Assembly: GCA_964624395.1 (NCBI GenBank)
Contig: CAZUWY010000007.1
Coordinates: forward strand, 1 to 42,081
Direction of reading: 5' to 3'
DNA: 42,081 bases
Source: UBA1046 sp964624395
GTDB lineage: Bacteria > Bacillota > Clostridia > Saccharofermentanales > DTU023
The notes under the pieces are model-generated. The model was not told the origin of the DNA, did not search any database, and saw only the letters and a program-made list of their open reading frames with translations. A program made the translations under genes and the position numbers. This document shows, piece by piece, positions 33,128 to 40,538 of this stretch. Positions within the stretch are counted from its first letter, which is position 1, and each line of letters opens with the position of its first letter.

Positions 33128-35191
33128 ATGTCTAAGAGGGCAGTTGGGCTGATTGTCCTGCTAGTAATCTGCTTTTTTTTAATAGTGTCTTGCCAGGACA
33201 CTGAGATCGTTGACATGGACTGGGGACAGATCCCCACTGAGAAATCTCCTGCCAGCATATCCAAAGATGATCAGATTGAATATATCATCAAGCTGCTGTC
33301 CAAGCGAGAAAGCGATCTCTTAAAAAGTTATGTCACAGCCGAATCATATGCCCGCTACGGCGACGATCATATTGTTGACCGCCAGCGGGAGGTCGATAAG
33401 AGACTGGGTGTACGCCAGATCAACCTCAGAGATATTAGTTTAATTGAAATGCTCTCGGACGATAAAATTATTGTCTACGAGATGATCATGAATTTTTCTA
33501 CAGATTACGGCCCGATTGAAAGACCTTTAGCTCTTACTTTCATCTTAAATGACAAACTAAACAGATGGGAACTCGAATGGACGCCCTCGACAATCTTTCC
33601 CGGGCTTACAGCCAATAACGAAATAGTTGTCGAAGAGCTTAATGCTCCGCGAGGCACCATTTTTGACCGGGCGGGGCGTGAACTGGCCGTAGACGGATTA
33701 AAACAGCAGGTGGGTGCGGTTAGCGGCGTCTACAATATGGACAGGCACGCTGAGGTGGCAGAGCTGCTGGAGATGGCGGCTGAAGATGTGGAAAAAAAGA
33801 TGAACCAGTCCTGGATCAAGGACAATATGTTCGTTCCCCTGCAAAGCAAAAATTCCTACACCTCTGAGCAGATCGCCAAATTTGCTGAATACGGCTTGTC
33901 TGTGCGCAGTATCAAGGCCAGAAACTATCCCTATGATGAAGCTTTTGCCCATCTGGTAGGTTATGTCGGCGATGTGCAGTTTGAAGATGAAAACGACCCC
34001 AAGCGTGAGGTCTACCGCAGTGGAGATATTGAAGGCAAGAGGGGTTTAGAAGCCCTCCTGGAAGAGAATTTGCGCTCAACCAGAGGTGTGAGGATCAGTC
34101 TGACCGGCAGCGGCGGCGAAACACTGTTTGAAAGAGATGCTGTAGCAGGCAAAGACTACCAGCTGACTGTGGATGCTGAACTGCAAAGATCTGTTTACGA
34201 GATCTGCCAGGAAAATCCAACTGCGGTTACCGTTATTGATCCTTTCAATGGCAATTTGCTGGCCCTGGTCAGTACGCCGGCATTTAGCCCCGCTGCTCTA
34301 TCGTCAGGTATCAGCAACAAAGAGTACCAAAAACTGGTTGAAGATCCGCTGCTGCCTTTGCTGAACAGATTTCAGATGAGGTATCATCCCGGTTCGACTT
34401 TTAAGATTGCCACAGCCATTGCTGCCTTCAATCAGTCTGTGCTGTCAAAAAACACGCTAAAAACCATAGTCGGTAAAAAATGGCAGCCTGATTCCAGCTG
34501 GGGCGGCTATTTTGTCTCCAGGGTAGTTGAATATGATCAGCCGCAAGATCTGATCTTGAGCATCAGTAATTCAGATAATATTTTCTTTGCCCAGCTGGCC
34601 TTGGAAATGGGCGGGGAAAATTTTGCTGCAGAGCTTAAAAAACTTGGCCTGACCGAGGATGTGCCCTCGGAATATCCCTTTTATACTGCCCAGATTACCA
34701 ATGACGGCAGTTTTGAGAAAGAGACCATGGTCGCCGATACTGCCTATGGACAGGGGCAGCTGCAGATTACTCAGGTTCATCTGGCCTCCATCTTCGCCGC
34801 TCTTGTCAATGGCGGGGTGATGTATGAACCCCATGTTTTGATCGGCAATGAGGGCAAAATCTGGAAAGATAATATTTGTGCAGGCGAGGATTTGTCTCTT
34901 TTGCGCACAGCCATTGCCAACAGCGTGGAAACAACTCATAAAAATACTGTCAGCCGCTCCTATACAAAATTTGCCGGCAAATCTGGAACGGTTCAGCGCG
35001 GCTGGGACAAAGAACTGGATAAGCAGGTGATCGACACCTGGTTTGTCGGCTTTGACAATGCTAATCCGCGCTTTATTCTGGCAGTACAGCTGCAGGATAT
35101 GCAAAGAAGAGAAGATAATCTGACGGCCTTTTCTCTCTTTGGCCTGTTGATGGATGAACTGTATCCCGACGGTATTTATAAAGGTCCCTAA
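33128..35191 (+). CDS. Lipoprotein class B penicillin-binding protein (PBP2a/MecA-type)
   Basis: 687 residues. The N-terminal signal ends in a lipobox FLIVSC with Cys22. An NTF2-like MecA_N-type domain (about 45-155) is followed by a dimerisation domain beginning LNAPRGTIFDRAGREL and a transpeptidase domain with S423-TFK, S482-DN and K618-SGT. This layout is that of subclass B3 PBPs, which include low-affinity enzymes such as PBP2a, but affinity cannot be inferred here. The lipobox suggests anchoring by Lgt. It may partner the RodA at 10440, which is an inference only. Confidence 0.88.
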   Translation: MSKRAVGLIVLLVICFFLIVSCQDTEIVDMDWGQIPTEKSPASISKDDQIEYIIKLLSKRESDLLKSYVTAESYARYGDDHIVDRQREVDKRLGVRQINLRDISLIEMLSDDKIIVYEMIMNFSTDYGPIERPLALTFILNDKLNRWELEWTPSTIFPGLTANNEIVVEELNAPRGTIFDRAGRELAVDGLKQQVGAVSGVYNMDRHAEVAELLEMAAEDVEKKMNQSWIKDNMFVPLQSKNSYTSEQIAKFAEYGLSVRSIKARNYPYDEAFAHLVGYVGDVQFEDENDPKREVYRSGDIEGKRGLEALLEENLRSTRGVRISLTGSGGETLFERDAVAGKDYQLTVDAELQRSVYEICQENPTAVTVIDPFNGNLLALVSTPAFSPAALSSGISNKEYQKLVEDPLLPLLNRFQMRYHPGSTFKIATAIAAFNQSVLSKNTLKTIVGKKWQPDSSWGGYFVSRVVEYDQPQDLILSISNSDNIFFAQLALEMGGENFAAELKKLGLTEDVPSEYPFYTAQITNDGSFEKETMVADTAYGQGQLQITQVHLASIFAALVNGGVMYEPHVLIGNEGKIWKDNICAGEDLSLLRTAIANSVETTHKNTVSRSYTKFAGKSGTVQRGWDKELDKQVIDTWFVGFDNANPRFILAVQLQDMQRREDNLTAFSLFGLLMDELYPDGIYKGP

Positions 35192-35202
35192 GAGATAGCA
35201 AA

Positions 35203-37398
35203 ATGTCAGCTGAGACAACAAAAGCAATTGAGCCCAAAAAAAGCTTGAGACAGTTATTTAAGCTGTCTATTTATCCTCTTTTAGCCTTTTGGCTTTTGAC
35301 AGTTATAGTAAATACCTTGTCTTTGAGCCGTCAGGGCTTAGATCCTTTTGCTTTAGAGGCTATTAAGGAAATGCCGCTGCTATCTTATCTGCTGGCGGCT
35401 GTTTTCTCTATTATTGCCACTTTGGCCCTAGTCTACCTGCCGCTTAAAATTGATGAGCTGCTGCTGAAGTTTTTTCTGCTGGCCGCCATCTGGCTGTTTT
35501 TATTAAATCTTTGGTACCTGGCCCTCTATCTTAAACGGCCGCATAATAATCTGCCTCTGGCGGCGGGCATTGTTTTGCTCGCTCTTTTGACGCTGTTTTA
35601 CAGCAGATACTATCTTCTTTTGGCCAGAGATAGGGGCTATTTGTATTATCTGGCCTGGTTTTTCTTTAGCTTGGTCTTGCTCTTTACTGCTTTAGCCCTG
35701 GGCGAATTTGTCATGGCTTTGTTTTCTGCCCCTGCAGCTGCTGATAATAATTTAATGATAAATCTTGTTCTCAGCCTTATCCTCATTTTCCAGGGGGCAA
35801 TCGCCGGGGGTATAGCGGCCTATTTGTTTCCCGATGCCAGAATATACGGCAAGGCCAGACTTCTCACTGGGCAAAAAAACAGGCTGCCTCTTTTTTTGCT
35901 GCTGGCCGCCGCTGTCCATATCGTTCTTTTTGCCTGGATTTTAGCTGCCAGAACCAATATTTTGTCCACGCCCAGCTACGATTTCGGTATCTTTGCCCAG
36001 ATGTTTCACAATATGGCCAAGAGCGGTCTGCCGACTACAACCTTGGAGCGCAGCTATCAACTGAGCCATTTTTCAGTCCATCTCTCGCCCGTCTTTTATC
36101 TGCTGCTGCCCCTCTACTGGCTGACGAGAAGTGCTGCTTTGCTGCAGATTGCTCAGATTGTGCTTGTAGCCTCAGGCGTGATCCCGCTTTTATTGATCTG
36201 TAAAAAATTAAACTGGCCTAAGCGCAGGGCCTTGGTTTTTTCTCTTTTATATCTTTCCTACCCGGCCTTAAGCGGCAGCAGCATGTATAATCTGCACGAA
36301 AACTTCTTTTTGGCTCCCTTTATCTTGTGGCTCTTATATTTTGTCCTCAAGCAGCAGATCCTGCCGATATATCTTATGGCAATTCTGATTTTGACGGTTA
36401 AAGAGGATGCTGCACTTTATCTGCTGGCTATTTCCCTCTGGCTCTTTCTCACGAAGAGGATTGAGAGAATTCACAGCTCGGCTCTCTTGCTTTTAGCTTC
36501 TCTCTGGTTTGTTTTTTCCTTGTTTTATCTGAGCAGGTACGGGCTTGGCCCGATGACGGGCCGTTACAATAATCTGATTGTCTGGCCTGAGCTGGGCCTG
36601 ATAAATATGTTTACCACTTTTATTTTCAACCCTCTGCTGGTCATCAGCAAGATATTTACTGCCGACAAATTAAACTATCTTTTACAGATGCTGGTGCCGC
36701 TGGCCTTCTTGCCTTTTGCCCGCAGGATAAATCCGGATTATATTCTCGTTTTGCCCTGGTTGATCTTAAATCTTTTATCTGACTATTCCTACCAGCATAA
36801 TATTAATTTTCAGTATCATTATGGGACCGGTGTGCTTTTGATCTTTGTCTCCATGCTCACTTTGGATGAGCTGTTTAAGGATAGTCCTGGCTATTACAGC
36901 AAATCTTTGCCCAGGCAGGTGAAGCTGAGACAAAAAAAGCAAAGCAGCTTTCATTTCTTTCCCTTTGCCAGGCACTATACTTCCAAATCCTATTTAGCTC
37001 TCTGCCTGCTGGCGGGAATTATGCTGACAACTTCCATTTTCTTTGGCGCCCGGATCTACAGCCGGCACCGCATTCCTTTGGCCAGCTATAAAAGCCAGCT
37101 CAAGATTGCTGAAGAAATGAAAAGAGAGATGGCCCAAATACCTGAGTCTGCTTCTGTCAGGGCCTCTACCATGCTGACTACTTATCTTGCCCAAAGAGAA
37201 AAACTGATTGATCTAAATTATGAAGAGCTGGAGAATGCCGAAAAATGGGAGGCGGATTATATTGTTGTCGATCAAAGATACGGCCGGCGTGATCAATTTG
37301 AAGAACGGATCATGACTGCGATCGCAAGGGGCTATCTGGTCCAGGTGGATCTGCCCGGCAAGATTCTCATCTTAAAGCATCCCGACTATTTAGACTGA
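35203..37398 (+). CDS. DUF2079 family polytopic membrane protein
   Basis: A 731-residue protein with roughly 14 hydrophobic segments. The central block shows SYDFGIFAQMFHNM, the HFSVHLSPVFYLLLPLYWL region and NLHENFFLAPF. These are the conserved Asp- and His-containing motifs of DUF2079, a family related to GT-C-type membrane glycosyltransferases. The substrate is unknown. The C-terminal soluble part (about 600-731) includes the VVDQRYGRR segment. It starts 11 nt after the PBP and ends 10 bp from the convergent ddl gene. Confidence 0.82.
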   Translation: MSAETTKAIEPKKSLRQLFKLSIYPLLAFWLLTVIVNTLSLSRQGLDPFALEAIKEMPLLSYLLAAVFSIIATLALVYLPLKIDELLLKFFLLAAIWLFLLNLWYLALYLKRPHNNLPLAAGIVLLALLTLFYSRYYLLLARDRGYLYYLAWFFFSLVLLFTALALGEFVMALFSAPAAADNNLMINLVLSLILIFQGAIAGGIAAYLFPDARIYGKARLLTGQKNRLPLFLLLAAAVHIVLFAWILAARTNILSTPSYDFGIFAQMFHNMAKSGLPTTTLERSYQLSHFSVHLSPVFYLLLPLYWLTRSAALLQIAQIVLVASGVIPLLLICKKLNWPKRRALVFSLLYLSYPALSGSSMYNLHENFFLAPFILWLLYFVLKQQILPIYLMAILILTVKEDAALYLLAISLWLFLTKRIERIHSSALLLLASLWFVFSLFYLSRYGLGPMTGRYNNLIVWPELGLINMFTTFIFNPLLVISKIFTADKLNYLLQMLVPLAFLPFARRINPDYILVLPWLILNLLSDYSYQHNINFQYHYGTGVLLIFVSMLTLDELFKDSPGYYSKSLPRQVKLRQKKQSSFHFFPFARHYTSKSYLALCLLAGIMLTTSIFFGARIYSRHRIPLASYKSQLKIAEEMKREMAQIPESASVRASTMLTTYLAQREKLIDLNYEELENAEKWEADYIVVDQRYGRRDQFEERIMTAIARGYLVQVDLPGKILILKHPDYLD

Positions 37399-37408
37399 TC
37401 TTACTATC

Positions 37409-38317
37409 TTAATTTTTTTGCTCCCGCTTCAGAGCCAGATCTATCAGCTGATCAAGCAGATCTTTTGCTTCGTAGCCGCTAGCCTTCATCAGTTTAGGGT
37501 ACATACTGTTTTTGACAAAGCCGGGAATGGTATTTACTTCGTTGAGCAAAACTTCTCCAGTAGCGGAGAGAAAAAAGTCTATTCTGGCCATGCCGTAGCA
37601 ATCTAGCAGATTAAAGGTGAGAGCGGCATATTTTTCAATTGCTTTAATTTCCTCTTCTGCCAGCTGGGCCGGGATCAAAAGTTTGGTAAGTGAGCTCTCA
37701 TATTTGGCCTGATAGTCGTAAAACTCATCTGCGGGCACTATTTCACCAATGACGGACAAAAAGAGATCATCTGCTCTGCCTAGAGCAGCGATAGAGACTT
37801 CTCTGCCTATAACTTCCCTTTCAACAATGACTTTTTCGTCATATTGAAAGGCCAGATCAATGGCCTCCTGCAGCTGACCTTGCTCTCTTACTTTGCTGAT
37901 TCCGATCGATGATCCTGTATTGGCGGGCTTAACAAAGACCGGGTAAGAGAGCCGCTCAGAAATTTTTGCCAGGCAGGCTTTTAGATCCTTTTCATAGTCA
38001 GAAAGTTTAAGGCAGAGCCAGGGTGTTTGGGGCAGATGGCAATTATCAAAGAGCTGATAGGAATAGGCTTTGTCCATAGCAAGAACAGAAGAGATCATAC
38101 CACAGCCAACAAAAGGGATGCCTGACATTTCCAGCATGCCCTGCAGCCTGCCATCCTCGCCATTGGCACCGTGCAAGACAGGGAAGACGCAGTCAATTGC
38201 TAGCGCTTTGCGCTTGCTCTCAGGAAATATTAGAGCTTTATCTTTGCAATCGGCGGTTAAGACTGCCGCTTCAAGCCCGGGGTTTTTCTCCCAGCTGCCA
38301 TCTCTCATTTCATCTGT
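37409..38317 (-). CDS. ddl: D-alanine--D-alanine ligase (5' end lost in assembly gap)
   Basis: An ATP-grasp ligase read on the minus strand and open into the N gap, so the N-terminus (about 50 residues, including the GGxSxEH region) is missing. Visible motifs are FPVLHGANGEDGRLQGML, KPANTGSSIGISKV, the EREVIGREVS block, YDYQAKY (the omega-loop Tyr typical of D-Ala-D-Ala rather than D-Ala-D-Lac ligases) and NEVNTIPGF. It supplies the dipeptide used by MurF. The internal Met at 38308 is not the start, since codons upstream remain open. It converges with the DUF2079 gene. Confidence 0.93.
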   Translation of the reverse strand, partial: TDEMRDGSWEKNPGLEAAVLTADCKDKALIFPESKRKALAIDCVFPVLHGANGEDGRLQGMLEMSGIPFVGCGMISSVLAMDKAYSYQLFDNCHLPQTPWLCLKLSDYEKDLKACLAKISERLSYPVFVKPANTGSSIGISKVREQGQLQEAIDLAFQYDEKVIVEREVIGREVSIAALGRADDLFLSVIGEIVPADEFYDYQAKYESSLTKLLIPAQLAEEEIKAIEKYAALTFNLLDCYGMARIDFFLSATGEVLLNEVNTIPGFVKNSMYPKLMKASGYEAKDLLDQLIDLALKREQKN

Positions 38318-38417
38318 NNNNNNNNNNNNNNNNNNNNNNNNNNNNNNNNNNNNNNNNNNNNNNNNNNNNNNNNNNNNNNNNNNNNNNNNNNNNNNNNNNN
38401 NNNNNNNNNNNNNNNNN
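38318..38417. other. Assembly gap (100 N)
   Basis: Exactly 100 N, the customary placeholder for a gap of unknown size. It truncates ddl. The sequence to the right does not continue ddl, so at least 150 nt of coding sequence are missing and the linkage to the accessory region rests on scaffolding. Confidence 0.99.
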
Positions 38418-38653
38418 GGCTTAACTAAAAATTACTCTACAGCATTATAGCAATTATTCAAAATAAACTGAGAATAGTTTTTTATCTAAAAAGCTTGCTT
38501 GCCAAAGGAGAGGATGAGAGCAAAAGGCTAATCAAAATTTTGGCTAGGGCTGTAAATGGCTAGCAAATTTTAGTTATATATATTTTCTTTTCTCCTCACG
38601 AGAGCTTTATTTGTTTAAGACGCTTCGTGCACTCAGCCAGCTTAAGTAATAGT
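38418..38653. other. Non-coding AT-rich stretch after the gap
   Basis: No convincing gene on either strand. An imperfect dyad (about 38535-38573, arms AAATTTTGGCTAG and CTAGCAAATTTT with a bulge) could be a terminator-like hairpin. Short frames overlapping this stretch lack start sites with ribosome-binding sequences. Confidence 0.6.
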
Positions 38654-38654
38654 G

Positions 38655-38682
38655 AAAAGCCATCACCTTCTGAGGTGATGGC
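38655..38682 (-). terminator. Intrinsic terminator of the toxin-antitoxin operon
   Basis: GCCATCACCT (38659-38668) and AGGTGATGGC (38673-38682) form a perfect 10-bp stem with a 4-nt loop. Read on the minus strand it is followed by TTTT. It lies 22 bp beyond the antitoxin stop. Confidence 0.8.
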
Positions 38683-38704
38683 GTGTCGAAGAAAAAGCTC
38701 CGCT

Positions 38705-39703
38705 TCATATTTGTGAAAACAGATCCTCGGTATAGTCTTTAATGTTTGAGGGGGTAAGCATCTCATACTTTTCTTTAACCGCTGTGAAATACTCAGCGAT
38801 GGACTGCTTAGAAATGATCTTATTGGAAGAGGCATCAGCTGGTAGTCCTGCACGTGCTGAAACCCACGGTGTTTCTGTATGCGTAAAAGACTCAAGGGTT
38901 TTACCGCTGTAACAACAGACATATCTGATAATGCTGTCCAGCAGCAATTTTTCTTCACCCGTCAGAGACGAATGGTCAAATTCGTCCATGCTATCGATGG
39001 GGTCAAAGCAGTAATTGCTATAACGTTTATAAATATCCCGGTATACAGGACCATGTATCCATGCTTCACAGTCCTCTGTAAACAAGAAGGTGCGGTGAAA
39101 GGCATAGAAAAATCCCTGCGTATAATAGAGTGCTTTTTGCAAGGACATATTGGTAATGTCCCCGCATTGTGTCAAGAGGTAGTCTACAGCAAGGTCTATT
39201 TTTTGCTTTTGTGCAGCGGCTGGAATGTTTAGGAGCATTTTAGTCGTAGTTTTACTTTTTTCATAAGCCTGATAACTCTTCAGATTATCTTTGCTTTTTT
39301 CCAGCAGGGAAAGGTAATGGGCAGGACTGGCGTAGATCTGCTTCAGTATCTCTGAGTACTGTTTTGTGGGCATGTCGCCAGCGAAGTAGCGGCTGAAGGT
39401 TTGCTCCCCCCAGCCCAGTAGAAGTGACAGCGGTCTTTTGCCAATATTGTACTTCTCCGGTATGGCCCTAATGTCCTCAAGCGAGATAATATCGTGTCTT
39501 TGGCGGTACGCATCATACAGTGCCTTCAGATTCGCATCTTCAAGTTCGGCAACATAAATTTCACCCCCGCATTTCTCGCAGAAGGCGGTATGCGCAGTAA
39601 ATTCAAATACTTCACCTTTTAATACAGCAGTTTCCTTATTTTCTTTGACCGAATACTTTACATCCTGCCTGCATTCAGGGCAAAAGACACTCTGGGTGCT
39701 CAT
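38705..39703 (-). CDS. MqsA-type zinc finger/HTH antitoxin fused to a Panacea (SocA-like, DUF4065) domain
   Basis: 332 residues in three parts. A zinc finger has C8-PEC11 and C42-EKC45, as in MqsA/YgiT antitoxins. A helix-turn-helix spans about 90-122 (LSLLLGWGEQTFSRYF). The Panacea/DUF4065 domain covers about 165-310, with MSLQKALYYTQGFFYAFH, EAWIHGPVYRDIY and a THTETPW motif. Panacea domains are known to neutralise diverse toxins. Here it would bind the protein encoded just upstream in the same operon, and the HTH would autoregulate. AAGGAGG precedes the ATG, 31 nt after the toxin stop. Confidence 0.85.
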   Translation of the reverse strand: MSTQSVFCPECRQDVKYSVKENKETAVLKGEVFEFTAHTAFCEKCGGEIYVAELEDANLKALYDAYRQRHDIISLEDIRAIPEKYNIGKRPLSLLLGWGEQTFSRYFAGDMPTKQYSEILKQIYASPAHYLSLLEKSKDNLKSYQAYEKSKTTTKMLLNIPAAAQKQKIDLAVDYLLTQCGDITNMSLQKALYYTQGFFYAFHRTFLFTEDCEAWIHGPVYRDIYKRYSNYCFDPIDSMDEFDHSSLTGEEKLLLDSIIRYVCCYSGKTLESFTHTETPWVSARAGLPADASSNKIISKQSIAEYFTAVKEKYEMLTPSNIKDYTEDLFSQI

Positions 39704-39734
39704 GTTGTTTCCTCCTTTTTAGATTATAGACGGT

Positions 39735-40145
39735 TTACCTGAACAGGTAATCAATCGGCTTTTTGCGCTCATGAAATGATATAACCACGACTAGACTTCC
39801 TTTTTCTTTTTCAATGATATTGAACTTGGTGTAAATATCTACCAGTGCCTCCTCGTTACTGAGATTAAATAGCGCAATCTGCGGGCAAAAGACGTACAGC
39901 GTTTCATATTCAAAGCCGATCTTAGAGTTCTGCAGTGAATGACAGAAATCTTCAGTTCTAATCTGCAGGAGAATGTGCCGCTGCCTTTCTGATGTCAGGT
40001 TATATGCACGAATTAGGTCGAGGTTTTCTTGCCGCTTTTCATTTTTTGCAATCGTATATTTGCCGGCACGAATATAGTCCTGAATTCTCTGTAAAATCTC
40101 TGCGACTTCTCTTTCGTCATAATTTTGGTTATAATGCTGACTCAT
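39735..40145 (-). CDS. Putative MqsR-like toxin of a Panacea toxin-antitoxin pair
   Basis: A 136-residue protein encoded first in the operon. A helical N-terminal region (YIRAGKYTIAKNEKRQENL) is followed by a beta-rich C-terminus with YETLYVFCPQIAL, VDIYTKFNII and VVVISFHERKKPIDYLF. This last pattern resembles the C-terminal strands of MqsR-family mRNA interferases and of toxins found beside MqsA-type antitoxins. Similarity is from memory and partial, so RNase activity is an inference. The ATG at 40145 is preferred over GTG at 40154 because AGGAG lies 8 nt before it on the minus strand. Confidence 0.65.
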   Translation of the reverse strand: MSQHYNQNYDEREVAEILQRIQDYIRAGKYTIAKNEKRQENLDLIRAYNLTSERQRHILLQIRTEDFCHSLQNSKIGFEYETLYVFCPQIALFNLSNEEALVDIYTKFNIIEKEKGSLVVVISFHERKKPIDYLFR

Positions 40146-40168
40146 TGGATGCACTCCTAAGCAGTACT

Positions 40169-40197
40169 ATTATACTCAATTCTAGCTCGTTTGTCGA
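40169..40197 (-). promoter_or_regulatory. Promoter of the toxin-antitoxin operon
   Basis: On the minus strand TCGACA (40197-40192) and a perfect TATAAT (40174-40169) are separated by 17 bp. The predicted start leaves a leader of about 17 nt before the toxin ATG. A bulged dyad (ATTCT...CTCG with CGAGAAT, 40179-40201) overlaps the -35 and spacer. Confidence 0.75.
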
Positions 40198-40198
40198 G

Positions 40199-40224
40199 AA
40201 TAATGTACTAATAAGTGCATTATT
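40199..40224. promoter_or_regulatory. 26-bp dyad upstream of the toxin-antitoxin promoter
   Basis: AATAATG (40199-40205) and CATTATT (40218-40224) are perfect arms. An ACT/AGT inner pair flanks a 4-nt centre, with one mismatch between arm and inner pair. It directly abuts the -35 of the minus-strand promoter, a typical place for an antitoxin operator. The binding protein is inferred to be the HTH antitoxin. Confidence 0.5.
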
Positions 40225-40388
40225 TAATTTTATAGTCTTTGAGGATGAGACATTGACCAGAGGGCAAAGGGGCGTTCAAATTCAATGATTTGCTTTTGGG
40301 TTTGCACTTGATCAATAGTCTGGCTCACACGCCAGCTAGATAGTACTACCTTTTTGATAATCATTTAGGTCGTTTTTTATCTTTTCGA

Positions 40389-40427
40389 TCTGCAATATTG
40401 CAGAGCATAAAAATTCCAAAGAATTTT
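40389..40427. repeat. Two adjacent palindromes upstream of the FecR gene
   Basis: TCTGCAATATTGCAGA (40389-40404) is a perfect 16-bp palindrome. Five bases later AAAATTC (40410-40416) and GAATTTT (40421-40427) form a 7-bp stem with a CAAA loop. Neither is followed by a T tract, so they are more likely operators or RNA hairpins than terminators. Confidence 0.6.
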
Positions 40428-40470
40428 CAAATTTCGCCTAATTTTATTTTCAGTCAGCCACAAAAAAATA

Positions 40471-40498
40471 TTGCTGAATGCTTTACAAATTTTATACT
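40471..40498 (+). promoter_or_regulatory. Candidate promoter of the FecR-domain gene
   Basis: TTGCTG at 40471-40476 and TATACT at 40493-40498 are 16 bp apart, about 40 nt before the ATG at 40539. The region is AT-rich, so chance matches are possible. Confidence 0.45.
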
Positions 40499-40538
40499 GT
40501 AAATACCATATTAATAATGAGAAGAGCAGGTGATTGCC

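Larger units (their letters stand above)
40225..40538. other. Intergenic region between the divergent toxin-antitoxin operon and the FecR gene
   Basis: No gene is seen. It holds a 16-bp perfect palindrome (40389-40404), a 7-bp hairpin (40410-40427), a small CTGGC/GCCAG dyad around 40320-40335 and the predicted promoter of the plus-strand gene at 40471-40498. The rest is AT-rich. Confidence 0.6.

Noticed and set aside
38070..38450. A plus-strand frame running through the N gap.
   Set aside because: It is antisense to ddl and its continuity depends on translating unknown bases.
38596..38958. A 120-codon minus-strand frame overlapping the antitoxin 3' end.
   Set aside because: It runs through the terminator hairpin and overlaps a well-supported gene in another frame.
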